A stretch of 64,000 bases of DNA from Actinacidiphila acididurans. Its GTDB lineage: Bacteria > Actinomycetota > Actinomycetes > Streptomycetales > Streptomycetaceae. A program made the position numbers and the translations under genes. Where the stretch lies: assembly GCF_016918855.1 (NCBI RefSeq), contig NZ_JADKYB010000015.1, forward strand, positions 124,001 through 188,000. The letters are read 5' to 3'. The notes beneath the pieces are model-generated. The model was not told the origin of the DNA. It was given only the letters and a program-made list of their open reading frames with translations, and did not search any database. Below are positions 52,837 through 60,642 of this stretch, in pieces (within the stretch, counting starts at the first letter, position 1; every line of letters begins with the position of its first letter).

Positions 52837-53001
52837 TACGGCACGGTCCCCCTCCCCTACCGCCACCCCCAGAAGGGCATCGGCTGGGTCACCCTGTGCA
52901 CAGCCATCCCGGACGACGGCTCCGGCACCAACCTGACCATCGCAACCTTCCACACTGGCACCACCGCACCAACCCTTGCTCCGCCGCTGGCCAGCCGGTG
53001 A
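52837..53001 (+). pseudogene. Duplicate 3' fragment of the XRE/MmyB gene
   Basis: The frame reads LPYRHPQKGIGWVTL, AIPDDGSGTNLTIATFH and PPLASR, closely like the C terminus of the protein at 44202-45044 (LPCRHPQRGTGWLTL, TRLTIATFH, PAPASR). DNA around both stops is also alike (CCAGCCGGTGACGG). The upstream part of the gene is absent. It marks a duplication or recombination scar. Confidence 0.7.
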
Positions 53002-53042
53002 CGGCCGATTGAGCGGCGCCCACCGATGACGGGCTGAAGTCA

Positions 53043-53759
53043 CTAGGCGGCGTACTCCCCCAGCAGCGCGTCGAGCTGCTCCGCGGTGACGTCGGCATCC
53101 GTGTGGTGAATCGTCTTGATCCCCAGCGCCGCCGCTGGCGGCAGGTTCTCGGCGTGGTCGTCGACGAACACGCACTCGGGGCCGGCCAGCCCCAAGGCTT
53201 CGAGCGTCCGCTCATAGATGAGCGGCGACGGCTTCCTGACCCCTTCGCGCTCCGAAAGGATCACCGCGTCGAACCCGTCGTACAGGCCCAGCTCCTTGTA
53301 GGGGTTGTACGGGGTCAGGCCGAAGCTGTTGGACAGCATCGCGACCTTGATGCCGGCCTCGCGGGCGCGCTGGGCCGCGGCGACGATCGCGGCTTCGGGA
53401 CGCAGGTTGGCCAGGGCGCGGCGCATCAAGTCCGTGGGGTCGATGCCGAGGATCCCGCCGATCACCCGGTTCCAGTCCTCCTGCGTGGCCCGGCCCACCT
53501 CCAGGTCCGCGTACACCCGTACGCCGTCCGGGTGCCCGAGGGCCGCGAAGTAGGCACAGCAGGCCAGCCCTTCGGACCGCTCGAAAGCCTCCCCGTTGCG
53601 CCTCATCCGGGTGGTCAGGACTCCGCCGAAGTCGAGGATAAACCCGCGATAGGCGAGATCGGAGAAGACGACTCCTTGCTGGACGTGGACAGATCCGGCC
53701 AGGCCACTTGGCCCCGGCGCGCCGCCACTCTCTATGGGGCCGGGCATGGTGCTGGTCAC
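53043..53759 (-). CDS. HAD-superfamily hydrolase
   Basis: 238 residues from GTG 53759, which overlaps the previous stop; ATG 53747 is possible. Motif I is FILDFGGVLTTRM (nucleophile Asp, with Gly in place of the second Asp), motif II AMLSNSFG, motif III Lys in VRKPSPLIYE and motif IV CVFVDDHAENL. The DFGGVL variant occurs in HAD subfamilies that include dehalogenase- and phosphatase-like enzymes. As the last gene of a nucleotide-modifying cluster it may remove a phosphate from a nucleotide product (inference). Confidence 0.75.
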   Translation of the reverse strand: MTSTMPGPIESGGAPGPSGLAGSVHVQQGVVFSDLAYRGFILDFGGVLTTRMRRNGEAFERSEGLACCAYFAALGHPDGVRVYADLEVGRATQEDWNRVIGGILGIDPTDLMRRALANLRPEAAIVAAAQRAREAGIKVAMLSNSFGLTPYNPYKELGLYDGFDAVILSEREGVRKPSPLIYERTLEALGLAGPECVFVDDHAENLPPAAALGIKTIHHTDADVTAEQLDALLGEYAA

Positions 53760-54358
53760 CACAGCGTGGGGTCCTGGTCGGGTTGGGGGGCGCCCGGCAG
53801 GCCGGGCGGGACGGCTGCGGCGGCCAGGTCGGCGAAGGTGGGGTAGTTGGTGGCCATGGCGATGAGGAGTTGGGCGGTGGCGTAGGCGTCGTAGGTGGCG
53901 CGATGGCGTTGGGCGGGGGCTGCGGACAGGTCGGGTCGCAGGTGGGTGATGAGGGTGTCGAGGCTGTAGGCGGGCAGATCGGGGTGGGTGGCCTTGGCCA
54001 GGCGGAGGGTGTCGAGGACTCCGGTGGGGTGCCAGGCCGGCAGATGCGCGGACAGGACGCGGTGGTCGGTGTGGGCGTTGTGCGCGCAGATCCAGGCGGT
54101 GCCGAGCAGGTCGTGGACCTGGGGCGCGACCTGGGGCCAGGGCGGGCAGTGCGTCAGGGCGTCGTTGGTCAGGCCGTGGATCCTGGCGGCGTAGGGGGTG
54201 ACCGGCCGGGGCGGGCGGATCAGCCACGCCCCGGCGGTGCTGGTGTCCGGCCGGCCGTCCCGTACGGGCAGGGCGGCGACTTCCACCAGGTCGGGTGGGT
54301 TGGCGCCGTTGCCTTCGACGTCCACGACGAACAGGGGCGGCCAGTCGGTGAAGATCAC
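53756..54358 (-). CDS. DEDD-type 3'-5' exonuclease
   Basis: 200 residues. VVDVEGNG at residues 11-18 gives the DxE of ExoI, AHNAHTDHRVL gives ExoII with Asp, and HRATYDAYATAQLL gives the ExoIII His-x4-Asp. These are the metal-binding residues of DnaQ-like (DEDDh) exonucleases. It may act on nucleic acids or on modified oligonucleotides. GTG 54358 overlaps the radical SAM gene stop and the stop overlaps the HAD start, so translation is coupled. Unusual partner for thymidylate-synthase-like enzymes. Confidence 0.8.
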   Translation of the reverse strand: MIFTDWPPLFVVDVEGNGANPPDLVEVAALPVRDGRPDTSTAGAWLIRPPRPVTPYAARIHGLTNDALTHCPPWPQVAPQVHDLLGTAWICAHNAHTDHRVLSAHLPAWHPTGVLDTLRLAKATHPDLPAYSLDTLITHLRPDLSAAPAQRHRATYDAYATAQLLIAMATNYPTFADLAAAAVPPGLPGAPQPDQDPTLW

Positions 54359-55545
54359 GGTGTGGTGGTTCCGTTCTCCGCCGTGGGCCAGCCGATGGGG
54401 GCCCGGCCGTGCCGGCGGTGGTGGTGGGGCTTGGCGCGGTCGTGGACCTGGAAGCGGTGGCCGTGCTGGAGGAAGTAGCGCGGGGGTTCGTCCAGTCCTT
54501 CCACGATGATGGCCCGTTCGTCGATCTCCACCGTGCCGGTGGCTCCCAGGGCCCTGGCTTCGGCGGTGACCTGGCCGAGGTCGGGCCTGGTCCATGCGCC
54601 GGCGCAGCGGGCGATCTGTTCGGGCGGGCAGATGTCGCACAGTTCGCGGATGCCGTAGTGGCCGTTGTAGTCGGCCTCGCCGTGGGCGTAGGCGACGGCG
54701 CAGGAGGTTTTGCGGAAGAGCGCGCCCCACGGTGCGTCGGTGTTGTCGAGGGTGTGGAAGAAGTCCAGGATCCGCTGTTCGGCCTGCTCGGGAAGGATCT
54801 TGCGGCGGGCGGTGTCTTCGTAGGGCATGGGCAGGCCGTGGGCCTGGTAGTAGTCGGCGATCTGCTCGCGGAAGAACAGGCCGGTGAAGACCGTGGCGTC
54901 GGCGAAGGCGGACAGCTCGCGGGCGCGCTCCAGGTGGGCGTCGGAGTCGTTGAGGCCGGGAACGATCGGACGCCAGTACAGCACCGTGCGGTAGCGGTCG
55001 ACGTGCTCGTACAGGGTGCGCAGGCTGGCGGCGGCGATGGCGGAGTCGACCGGTTCGATGGCTTCGTGGTCGATGCCGGAGTGGGTGACCAGCACGGTCA
55101 CCCGAAGGTGGGTGAGGGAGTTGAGGACCTGGCAGTCCTGCGGGGTGACGCGCCAGCGGGTGATGATCAGGACGTGGTTGGTCAGTCCGCGGTCGTCCAG
55201 GGCCCGCAGTACGGCGAACAGGTGGGGTTTGACGGCCGGGAGCATGGGGTCGGTGGCCCGGTTCAGGAGCTGGACAGGGGTGGTGTGCGGGCGGAAGTAG
55301 GGGTGGCCGACCAGGGCCTGGACTGCGTCCTCGTCGCTCATCAGGCGGCGCGGGATCTTCATGCCGAAGTTGTCGAACAGGTGCCGCACGCAGTAGCCGC
55401 AGTCCAGGGGGCAGCCGATGATCCAGTTCAGGGACAGCCCGGACTTGCGGTACTCGATGACATCGGCCAGGGCGGGCTTGAGCTGTCCGATCCGGTCGGC
55501 GGACAGGATCGGCAGTGGCCTTCGCGGAGCGGCGGGTGCGTTCAT
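54355..55545 (-). CDS. Radical SAM enzyme
   Basis: 396 residues. Cys45-x3-Cys49-x2-Cys52 (GCPLDCGYC) is the radical SAM cluster motif. Spore-photoproduct-lyase-like features follow: LLNRATDPMLPAVKP and VTVLVTHSGIDHEAIEP. A C-terminal CDICPPEQIARC stretch could hold a second cluster. The reaction is unknown; the operon context points to nucleotide or DNA chemistry, perhaps radical modification of a base or its hydroxymethyl group. ATG 55545 has GGAGG five bases upstream. It lies 22 bases after the kinase-like gene stop. Confidence 0.8.
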   Translation of the reverse strand: MNAPAAPRRPLPILSADRIGQLKPALADVIEYRKSGLSLNWIIGCPLDCGYCVRHLFDNFGMKIPRRLMSDEDAVQALVGHPYFRPHTTPVQLLNRATDPMLPAVKPHLFAVLRALDDRGLTNHVLIITRWRVTPQDCQVLNSLTHLRVTVLVTHSGIDHEAIEPVDSAIAAASLRTLYEHVDRYRTVLYWRPIVPGLNDSDAHLERARELSAFADATVFTGLFFREQIADYYQAHGLPMPYEDTARRKILPEQAEQRILDFFHTLDNTDAPWGALFRKTSCAVAYAHGEADYNGHYGIRELCDICPPEQIARCAGAWTRPDLGQVTAEARALGATGTVEIDERAIIVEGLDEPPRYFLQHGHRFQVHDRAKPHHHRRHGRAPIGWPTAENGTTTP

Positions 55546-55567
55546 GATGCCTCCATGGGGTGGGGGA

Positions 55568-56119
55568 TCAGCGGGTGGCACTGCGCGGGCGGGGCAGGAG
55601 CAGCTCGCGGCGGGCGGCTCCGTACCAGGTGCCGAAGTCGCGGCGGGCGGCCTCGGCGTTGTCGGAGGTATGGACGAGGTTGCGCACGAGCCGCCGCTCG
55701 GCCAGGGCCAGCTCCAGGCTGTCCTCGCCGTAGTCGCCGCGGATCGTGCCTTCGGCGGCCCGGGCCGGGTCGAAGTGCCCGAGTTCGGCCCGGAGCCTGG
55801 CGTGCAGGTCCGGCCCGCCGCAGGCGAGGGCGACGGTGACGGTCCGGCCGGCGTACTCGGCGTCCAGGCAGGCCGGGATGTCCCGGCCGGGGAACCAGTC
55901 CTTGTCCACCAGCAGGTCCCAGTAGTGGACGTGGATCTGCCAGGGCTGGACGATCACCCGGGTACGGCCGGTGATCTCCACGCCCGGAAGGGCCAGCCTG
56001 GCCAGGACGGTGTCGGTCAGCCCGCGGTCGACGGCGTCGGGCTTGCACAGGATCACCGACCGCCGATCCCAGTCGACGCCGTCGACCACCGCGCCGCTGC
56101 GGTGCGGCTTGGTGTTCAC
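55568..56119 (-). CDS. Nucleoside diphosphate kinase-like protein
   Basis: 183 residues. ILCKPDAVDRGL (Lys26), TIRGDYGED (Arg127) and NLVHTSDN with the phosphorylated His150 are the NDK landmarks. It is longer than a housekeeping NDK (about 137 residues) because of an insertion around residues 60-100. It would convert a nucleoside diphosphate to triphosphate, perhaps of a modified base. GTG 56119 overlaps the stop of the thymidylate-synthase-like gene (GTGA), so the two are coupled. Its place in a dedicated cluster suggests a specialised substrate. Confidence 0.8.
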   Translation of the reverse strand: MNTKPHRSGAVVDGVDWDRRSVILCKPDAVDRGLTDTVLARLALPGVEITGRTRVIVQPWQIHVHYWDLLVDKDWFPGRDIPACLDAEYAGRTVTVALACGGPDLHARLRAELGHFDPARAAEGTIRGDYGEDSLELALAERRLVRNLVHTSDNAEAARRDFGTWYGAARRELLLPRPRSATR

Positions 56120-57135
56120 CGGTCGCCCTGCTCGTGCGCGCAAGCGGGCCACTTGCGGCCGGCCAGCCAGCGCAGGCCCGGCCACAAGGCGCCCAGCACG
56201 TCCGGGCCGACGCGGTCGGTGTGCTCGTGCTGGATCTGCCGGTAGACCTCGAACAGCAGGAGCACCTGCTGCCAGTACGGGTCCACGCCGAGGTCGGCGA
56301 TGTCGGCCGCCGTGTACTGCACGGCGTCGGTGCGCAGGGCTTGCTCATGTTCCAGCAGGCGGGCGATGGTCTTCGGACCGGTGCTCGCGGGCATCGACGG
56401 GAACGGGAAGTCCTGCGGAGCCGCCCGGGTCGCCGCCTCGGCCAGGACCCGGTTCACCCGCTCGGTGTCGCGGTCATTCACATGCGCGGAGCCGATGTAG
56501 TGGGTGTACGAGCCCAGGCGCAGGCCGAGCTGCACGGCCGCGTACTCCTGGATCATGGTGAAGGAGAACACGTCGGACAGCAGCCCGCCGTCCAGGTCGT
56601 TGGCCCGCATGGAGCAGACCATGTGCAGGTACCCGTCGCGAGGCAACAGATGAAGCCCGGCCAGGCAGGCCACGTCCGGGTTGTCGTCGATCGCCAGCTC
56701 CCGCGCGGCGAAGACCGGCAGGAAGCCGCGCTTGCTGTCCCTCTCGCGCCGCAGCAGTTCCAGGACGCGATCGAAAGGTGAACGGTCGTCACCCGGGGCC
56801 GGGGTGAACAGGGTGTGGCCGTACGCGGAGCCCTCGATGGTCACGCCGTCACGCGAACTCGCAGCCATCGACGGCGCGTAGTAGCCGATCATCTCCAGGT
56901 CACAGCGGCCGGCCAGATACCAAAGGGCCTCGGCGAAGTGGAAAACCGGGTTGGCCTTGCGGGCGGCGAGATACGGAAGGCGCTGGCGCGGGTCGGGCAG
57001 ACGGAAGGCGACGCCGATGACCTCGCGCGCCGCATTTCCGCGCGGAGCGATGCGGTGCTCGAAGCCAGCAGTGACGTGGGCCAAGAGGTCGAGATAGGCC
57101 GCTTCGAGTCCGGGGTAGGCCGGTGGTGTCAGCAA
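56116..57135 (-). CDS. Thymidylate-synthase-like enzyme, probable (d)CMP hydroxymethylase
   Basis: 339 residues. Catalytic Cys157 lies in DVACLAGLHLL; MRANDLDGGLLSDVFSFTM (from residue 176) matches the nucleotide-binding RSCD..LPFN region of ThyA. Counting from the conserved Asp (E. coli 169, here 180), the residue equal to E. coli Asn177 is Asp188. Asp at this place is found in T4 dCMP hydroxymethylase and in CMP hydroxymethylases such as MilA, and favours cytosine over uracil. I therefore infer hydroxymethyl transfer to a cytosine nucleotide. TTG 57135 is the start, with GGAG 7 bases upstream. It heads the enzyme part of the cluster. Confidence 0.7.
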   Translation of the reverse strand: MLTPPAYPGLEAAYLDLLAHVTAGFEHRIAPRGNAAREVIGVAFRLPDPRQRLPYLAARKANPVFHFAEALWYLAGRCDLEMIGYYAPSMAASSRDGVTIEGSAYGHTLFTPAPGDDRSPFDRVLELLRRERDSKRGFLPVFAARELAIDDNPDVACLAGLHLLPRDGYLHMVCSMRANDLDGGLLSDVFSFTMIQEYAAVQLGLRLGSYTHYIGSAHVNDRDTERVNRVLAEAATRAAPQDFPFPSMPASTGPKTIARLLEHEQALRTDAVQYTAADIADLGVDPYWQQVLLLFEVYRQIQHEHTDRVGPDVLGALWPGLRWLAGRKWPACAHEQGDR

Positions 57136-57205
57136 GGGAATCTCCGATCGACGGGGAACGACAGGTGGCGTTCGGGCGGATCCGGTACGAGCAGGCAGGA
57201 GGCTT

Positions 57206-57460
57206 TTAACGCGGGGCGTCGGTGGTGTGTTTGCGTTCCAGTCCGACGACAGGGCAGTTGAGCGCCTCGGCGATCTTGGCGAGGTTCGCCGGTGTGGCGT
57301 TGCGCCAGCCGGACTCGATCTCGGACATGAGCTGTTCCGAGATGCCGATACGTGCGGCCAGTGCCCGCTTCGTGAGGCCCGCCTTTTTGCGGGCCCACGT
57401 GACCATCGCCGGCTCGTGGTCCAGCCGGCGCGGCCGGGAGCGCTTGCGGCCGGTATTCAT
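57206..57460 (-). CDS. XRE-family regulator
   Basis: 84 residues. A single helix-turn-helix: KAGLTKRALAARIGISEQLM and SEIESGWRNATPANLAKIAE. ATG 57460 overlaps the previous stop (ATGA). It is 70 bases upstream of the thymidylate-synthase-like gene and so probably controls the cluster. Confidence 0.85.
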   Translation of the reverse strand: MNTGRKRSRPRRLDHEPAMVTWARKKAGLTKRALAARIGISEQLMSEIESGWRNATPANLAKIAEALNCPVVGLERKHTTDAPR

Positions 57461-57705
57461 CGCCGCGCCCTGGGGTACCGGTGCGAAGTGCGCGAGGGCT
57501 GAGAGGCGCCGGGACCGTCTGGCGGTACCAGCCTCGCGTCGTCCAGTTGCCGACGCAGGGCTCGGTGGGCGACGTGGCCGGACCACAGATCCTGCACGGC
57601 CCACGCCAAGCGCTCCCGCATGCCCGGTCTGCAGGGATGCATGATCCGCTCGACGTTCTCCTTGCACTGTGCCTCCGGGGTGAACGGACGCGGGGGCGGC
57701 TTCAT
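57457..57705 (-). CDS. Small hypothetical protein
   Basis: 82 residues. Begins MKPPPRPFTPEAQCKENVER and continues with a helical region RERLAWAVQDLWSGHVAHRA. Two Cys (residues 14 and 26) may bind a ligand. ATG 57705 has AAGGAAG upstream. Its stop overlaps the XRE start. Such small proteins accompany XRE regulators in streptomycetes; no function known. Confidence 0.6.
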   Translation of the reverse strand: MKPPPRPFTPEAQCKENVERIMHPCRPGMRERLAWAVQDLWSGHVAHRALRRQLDDARLVPPDGPGASQPSRTSHRYPRARR

Positions 57706-57868
57706 CGTTGGTGTCTTCCTTGCGGTCGGGAACGGCGGTGCTTTCCCGGTGGGCGGCAGGGCAGTGGTGAGGGTTGTCCCGTACCGGCGGCATCGTGACC
57801 GGGATGGGGGCCGGTACGGGCGTATCGGGCCGGCCCGCTGCTTGAAGCCGGCGGGCTTTGGGAGCGGG

Positions 57869-58330
57869 TCAGTTCTGCGGGGCGGGGACTGGGTGGTGCT
57901 TGGCCCAGTCGGTGCGGGCGGCGGCGAGCATGGGGGCGGTGTGTGTGATGAGCTTGTCGGCCAGGCCGCGGAGTTGGTGGCCGAGAGCTTCGATGGCCCC
58001 GGGGTCGAGGCCGGTGAGCCAGAAGTCGTCGACAATCTGGACAGCGGCGGTGGGGATGCAGGGTTCGTCGTCCTCGCCGAAGGGCTTGCACGCGATCGTG
58101 ACGGCGAACACGGGCCGGTACAGGGCTGGCTCCTGGCCCTGCACGACGGGCAGAACCAAGCCGGTCGCGTCGGATTCCAGCACGAGATCGGCCAGAACGA
58201 GATGCAGTTCGCCGATCGGCACGCCGGCCAGGCTCGGGTCCTGACTGGCCCAGGCCGGCAGGTACCCTCGTACCGCCTCGCCGGTGTCAGTCGCGACCAC
58301 CCAGGCCCGGGCCCGCTGCGGTTCACTCAC
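57869..58330 (-). CDS. DUF6907-like protein
   Basis: 153 residues. WVVATDTGEAVRGYLPAWA, LVLESDATGLVLPV and a C-terminal helix (LADKLITHTAPMLAAAR) match my recollection of DUF6907, a small beta-rich domain found near XRE/anti-sigma pairs in Streptomyces. GTG 58330 overlaps the previous stop. Function unknown. Confidence 0.65.
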   Translation of the reverse strand: MSEPQRARAWVVATDTGEAVRGYLPAWASQDPSLAGVPIGELHLVLADLVLESDATGLVLPVVQGQEPALYRPVFAVTIACKPFGEDDEPCIPTAAVQIVDDFWLTGLDPGAIEALGHQLRGLADKLITHTAPMLAAARTDWAKHHPVPAPQN

Positions 58331-58770
58331 GGCGACACCTCTGCGTCGTTCCCTTCGACGCACTCCGCCCATACGAGCTTCCCAATGCCGTCCCGGTCAC
58401 TGACGCCCCACCGTCCACTGGTGACGCAATCGACCAGCGTGAGGCCGCGGCCGGACTCCTCGTCCTCGGATGCCTCGCGCAGTTCGGGCTTCGCCGCGTT
58501 CGCATCGTGCACCTCAATGCGGACCCCGCGGGGCTGGAGCTCGAACCGCGTCTCGATCTGGTGCCCCTCCGGGTTTCGCGCGTGGCGCAGGCTGTTGGTG
58601 AACAGCTCCGAGAGCACCAGCACGGCCGGCTCCCACACGCCCTCGGGCACGTGCCACTTGACCATTTGGAGCCGCAATTCGTGCCGTACCCGGGCGACGT
58701 TGCGGTCGTAGTTCGCCCAGCGGTGGGCCACGATGCGCTCTTCCCCGGGAGCGCCGGACACAGGCAGCAT
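58327..58770 (-). CDS. Anti-sigma-type ATP-binding protein (HATPase)
   Basis: 147 residues. VLVLSELFTNSLRHA is the N-box and DEESGRGLTLVDCVTS the G1-box of GHKL kinases of the RsbW type. These proteins phosphorylate anti-anti-sigma factors or bind sigma factors; in Streptomyces many stand alone beside XRE or DUF397 genes. ATG 58770 overlaps the previous stop as TGATG. Confidence 0.8.
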   Translation of the reverse strand: MLPVSGAPGEERIVAHRWANYDRNVARVRHELRLQMVKWHVPEGVWEPAVLVLSELFTNSLRHARNPEGHQIETRFELQPRGVRIEVHDANAAKPELREASEDEESGRGLTLVDCVTSGRWGVSDRDGIGKLVWAECVEGNDAEVSP

Positions 58771-59012
58771 CACCGCGCCACCCCCGCGGCACTCAGCCCG
58801 GCGCCAAAAGTGCTGGTCTCCGCGCCAAAGCGGTCGACGCCAACGGAGCAGGCGCCCAAGTGCAGAGCGAGTCCGTACCGGCGGCGGCCGTAGCGAGTGC
58901 CCCTGCTGGGAAGCGTGGCGCGCGGCTGGCTGTGCGTGGGGGCCGGGCCGGTCTCGGTAGAGACCTTGTCCAAGACGCCCGTACTGCTGGTGGTCAGTGC
59001 AGTGGTGCACAT
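58770..59012 (-). CDS. 80-residue small protein, unknown
   Basis: ATG 59012 has GAGGAA 7 bases upstream. It begins MCTTALTTSSTGVLDKVSTE, is rich in Ser/Thr/Pro in its first half and in Gly/Arg/Tyr in the second (SRGTRYGRRRYGLALHLGA), and ends with several small residues. It has no predicted membrane segment. Its stop overlaps the start of the anti-sigma-type gene. A role as a peptide precursor or regulatory partner is possible, but there is no recognised recognition motif. Confidence 0.5.
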   Translation of the reverse strand: MCTTALTTSSTGVLDKVSTETGPAPTHSQPRATLPSRGTRYGRRRYGLALHLGACSVGVDRFGAETSTFGAGLSAAGVAR

Positions 59013-59238
59013 GGGTGGTTCCTCGGTCGGGATGGGCGGTGGGGTTCTCGGTGTGCAAGGTTCTTGAGCGAGGCGAGGGAAACGCGCTGCATCCACGTCG
59101 GCGGCGGTCCCTGCTGATCCCTGGCAGTGGTGTCTGCGCCGAGGCGTCGGGTTGGTCAGGGGGTAGGGGCGATAGCGCCGGGGAGGTCGGCGCGAATCCC
59201 GGCCGACGCGGGGATGCCACGGGGGCTTCGACTGGTCA

Positions 59239-60033
59239 TCAGGCTGTCTCCAGGGCAGGGCGGGTCTGCCGGTCGGGGAGGGCGAATCCCGCGGGGAGGG
59301 AGAAACGGGGGTTGCCGAGGGCCCGGTACATGCGGCGGGGACCGGCGAAGGCGGTGCGTGCGTGCAGCCACCGGGAGTTGTCGATCAGGTAGGCGTCGCC
59401 GGCTTCCAACAGCAGTCGCTGCCGGCGACGGTGAATCGCTACCGTCAGGGCAGGTATGTGCGGGTTGACCAGGGGGTTCCATCGCACGAGGTCGTCGAGC
59501 CGGAGACGTACGCTGACGCGCCCGTCGCCTGTGGACCTGAAGACGGGTGCGAAGACGCCGTCCTGGCCGCCGAAGAAGCCGGCGAGATCCTCCGAGAGCG
59601 CCTCGACTGCCTCGGGACGCTCAGCCGCGAGGTCGGTGTAGACGTCGAGACCGTCGGTCAGGAACGTGTCGCCGCCTTCTTCAGCGGGCCGGGCGCAGAC
59701 GAACAGCATCAGACGAGGAGGAGACGGGGTACCGGACCGCTCCGTGTGCGGAGCCAGCGCGCCGGCTCCCAGACCGGCGAAGCCGGGGCGGTCGTGATGA
59801 CGGCGGGTGTTGTGGATGACGGTCAGCCCGTCGGAATCGCTGTCGCGATGGGACACGATGTCCAGGTATTTGGCCGTCAGTTTCAGCACGGCAGCCCGGC
59901 TGTCGAGGCCGTCCAGCGTGACCAGGCCGTGTCGGCGAAGCCGCGAGGTGATGATCTCTTTCGCGCCGTCGGCACGATGGTCGACGTAGTGCTCGGCGAA
60001 CAGGTCACGGCTGGGTACCGCTGCACGGGACAT
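59239..60033 (-). CDS. Fe(II)/2-oxoglutarate-dependent oxygenase (TauD/TfdA type)
   Basis: 264 residues. His96-Thr-Glu98 in LAPHTERSGTPSPP is the first half of the metal-binding facial triad (H-x-E form) and the distal His lies in DNSRWLHARTAF with the 2-oxoglutarate Arg in GPRRMYRAL. Enzymes of this type hydroxylate or otherwise oxidise small substrates. It is the first gene of the leftward cluster, 226 bases before the small-protein gene, and might act on a nucleoside. ATG 60033; the region to the divergent Nudix gene (60196) is 162 bases and likely holds two promoters. Confidence 0.8.
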   Translation of the reverse strand: MSRAAVPSRDLFAEHYVDHRADGAKEIITSRLRRHGLVTLDGLDSRAAVLKLTAKYLDIVSHRDSDSDGLTVIHNTRRHHDRPGFAGLGAGALAPHTERSGTPSPPRLMLFVCARPAEEGGDTFLTDGLDVYTDLAAERPEAVEALSEDLAGFFGGQDGVFAPVFRSTGDGRVSVRLRLDDLVRWNPLVNPHIPALTVAIHRRRQRLLLEAGDAYLIDNSRWLHARTAFAGPRRMYRALGNPRFSLPAGFALPDRQTRPALETA

Positions 60034-60195
60034 TGCCGAACTCCTCTGGCAGCAGGAAGGGGTGGGTTCACTGTCGACAAGCCCGGCCAGGGGGGTAAAG
60101 CGACAGATTGTCAACCAGCTCCTACGCTCCGCGCAGGCCGGCGGCCGCTGATCGCGTGCTACGGTCCGAGGACGATGCACACAGCGAGGACTGCC

Positions 60196-60636
60196 ATGCC
60201 GTCGTACAAGCCGCCTTTGTGGCCCGTGTCTGTCAAAGCCGTCGTCTTCGACAGCGACGGCCGAGTGCTCTTGCTGGAGAACGAGCGCGGTGAGTGGGAA
60301 CTCCCCGGCGGGCGCCTGGAGATCGCCGACCAGGACACCGGAGAAGCAGCGGATGCAGCTCCCGAGACCGCGGTCGAACGGGAAGTCCTGGAGGAGACCG
60401 GCTGGCAGGTGAAGGCCGATGCCCTCATCGAGGACGGCGTGTGGATCTACGAGCCCATCCCGGGCCGCCGTGTCCTCATCGTCACCTACGGCTGCACCGC
60501 GCTCAACCCCTACCGTGAACCGGTGGCCAGCACAGAGCACAAGCGGGTGGGCCTTCACCCCATCGCCGACGTGCCGGGACTGGTCATGCCCGACGGCTAC
60601 AAGAAGTCGATCCTCATATGGAACGGACGGGCCTGA
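60196..60636 (+). CDS. Nudix hydrolase
   Basis: 146 residues. VKAVVFDSDGRVLLLENERG, LPGGRLE and ETAVEREVLEETGW form the Nudix box, but with about 8 extra residues between GGRLE and the helix. The family cleaves nucleoside diphosphates linked to another moiety. ATG 60196 has GAGGA 5 bases upstream; ATG 60175 is also possible. Divergent from the oxygenase gene and 7 bases before the next regulator gene, so it may be part of the same response. It might sanitise modified nucleotides made by the leftward cluster. Confidence 0.8.
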   Translation: MPSYKPPLWPVSVKAVVFDSDGRVLLLENERGEWELPGGRLEIADQDTGEAADAAPETAVEREVLEETGWQVKADALIEDGVWIYEPIPGRRVLIVTYGCTALNPYREPVASTEHKRVGLHPIADVPGLVMPDGYKKSILIWNGRA

Positions 60637-60642
60637 TCCGCC

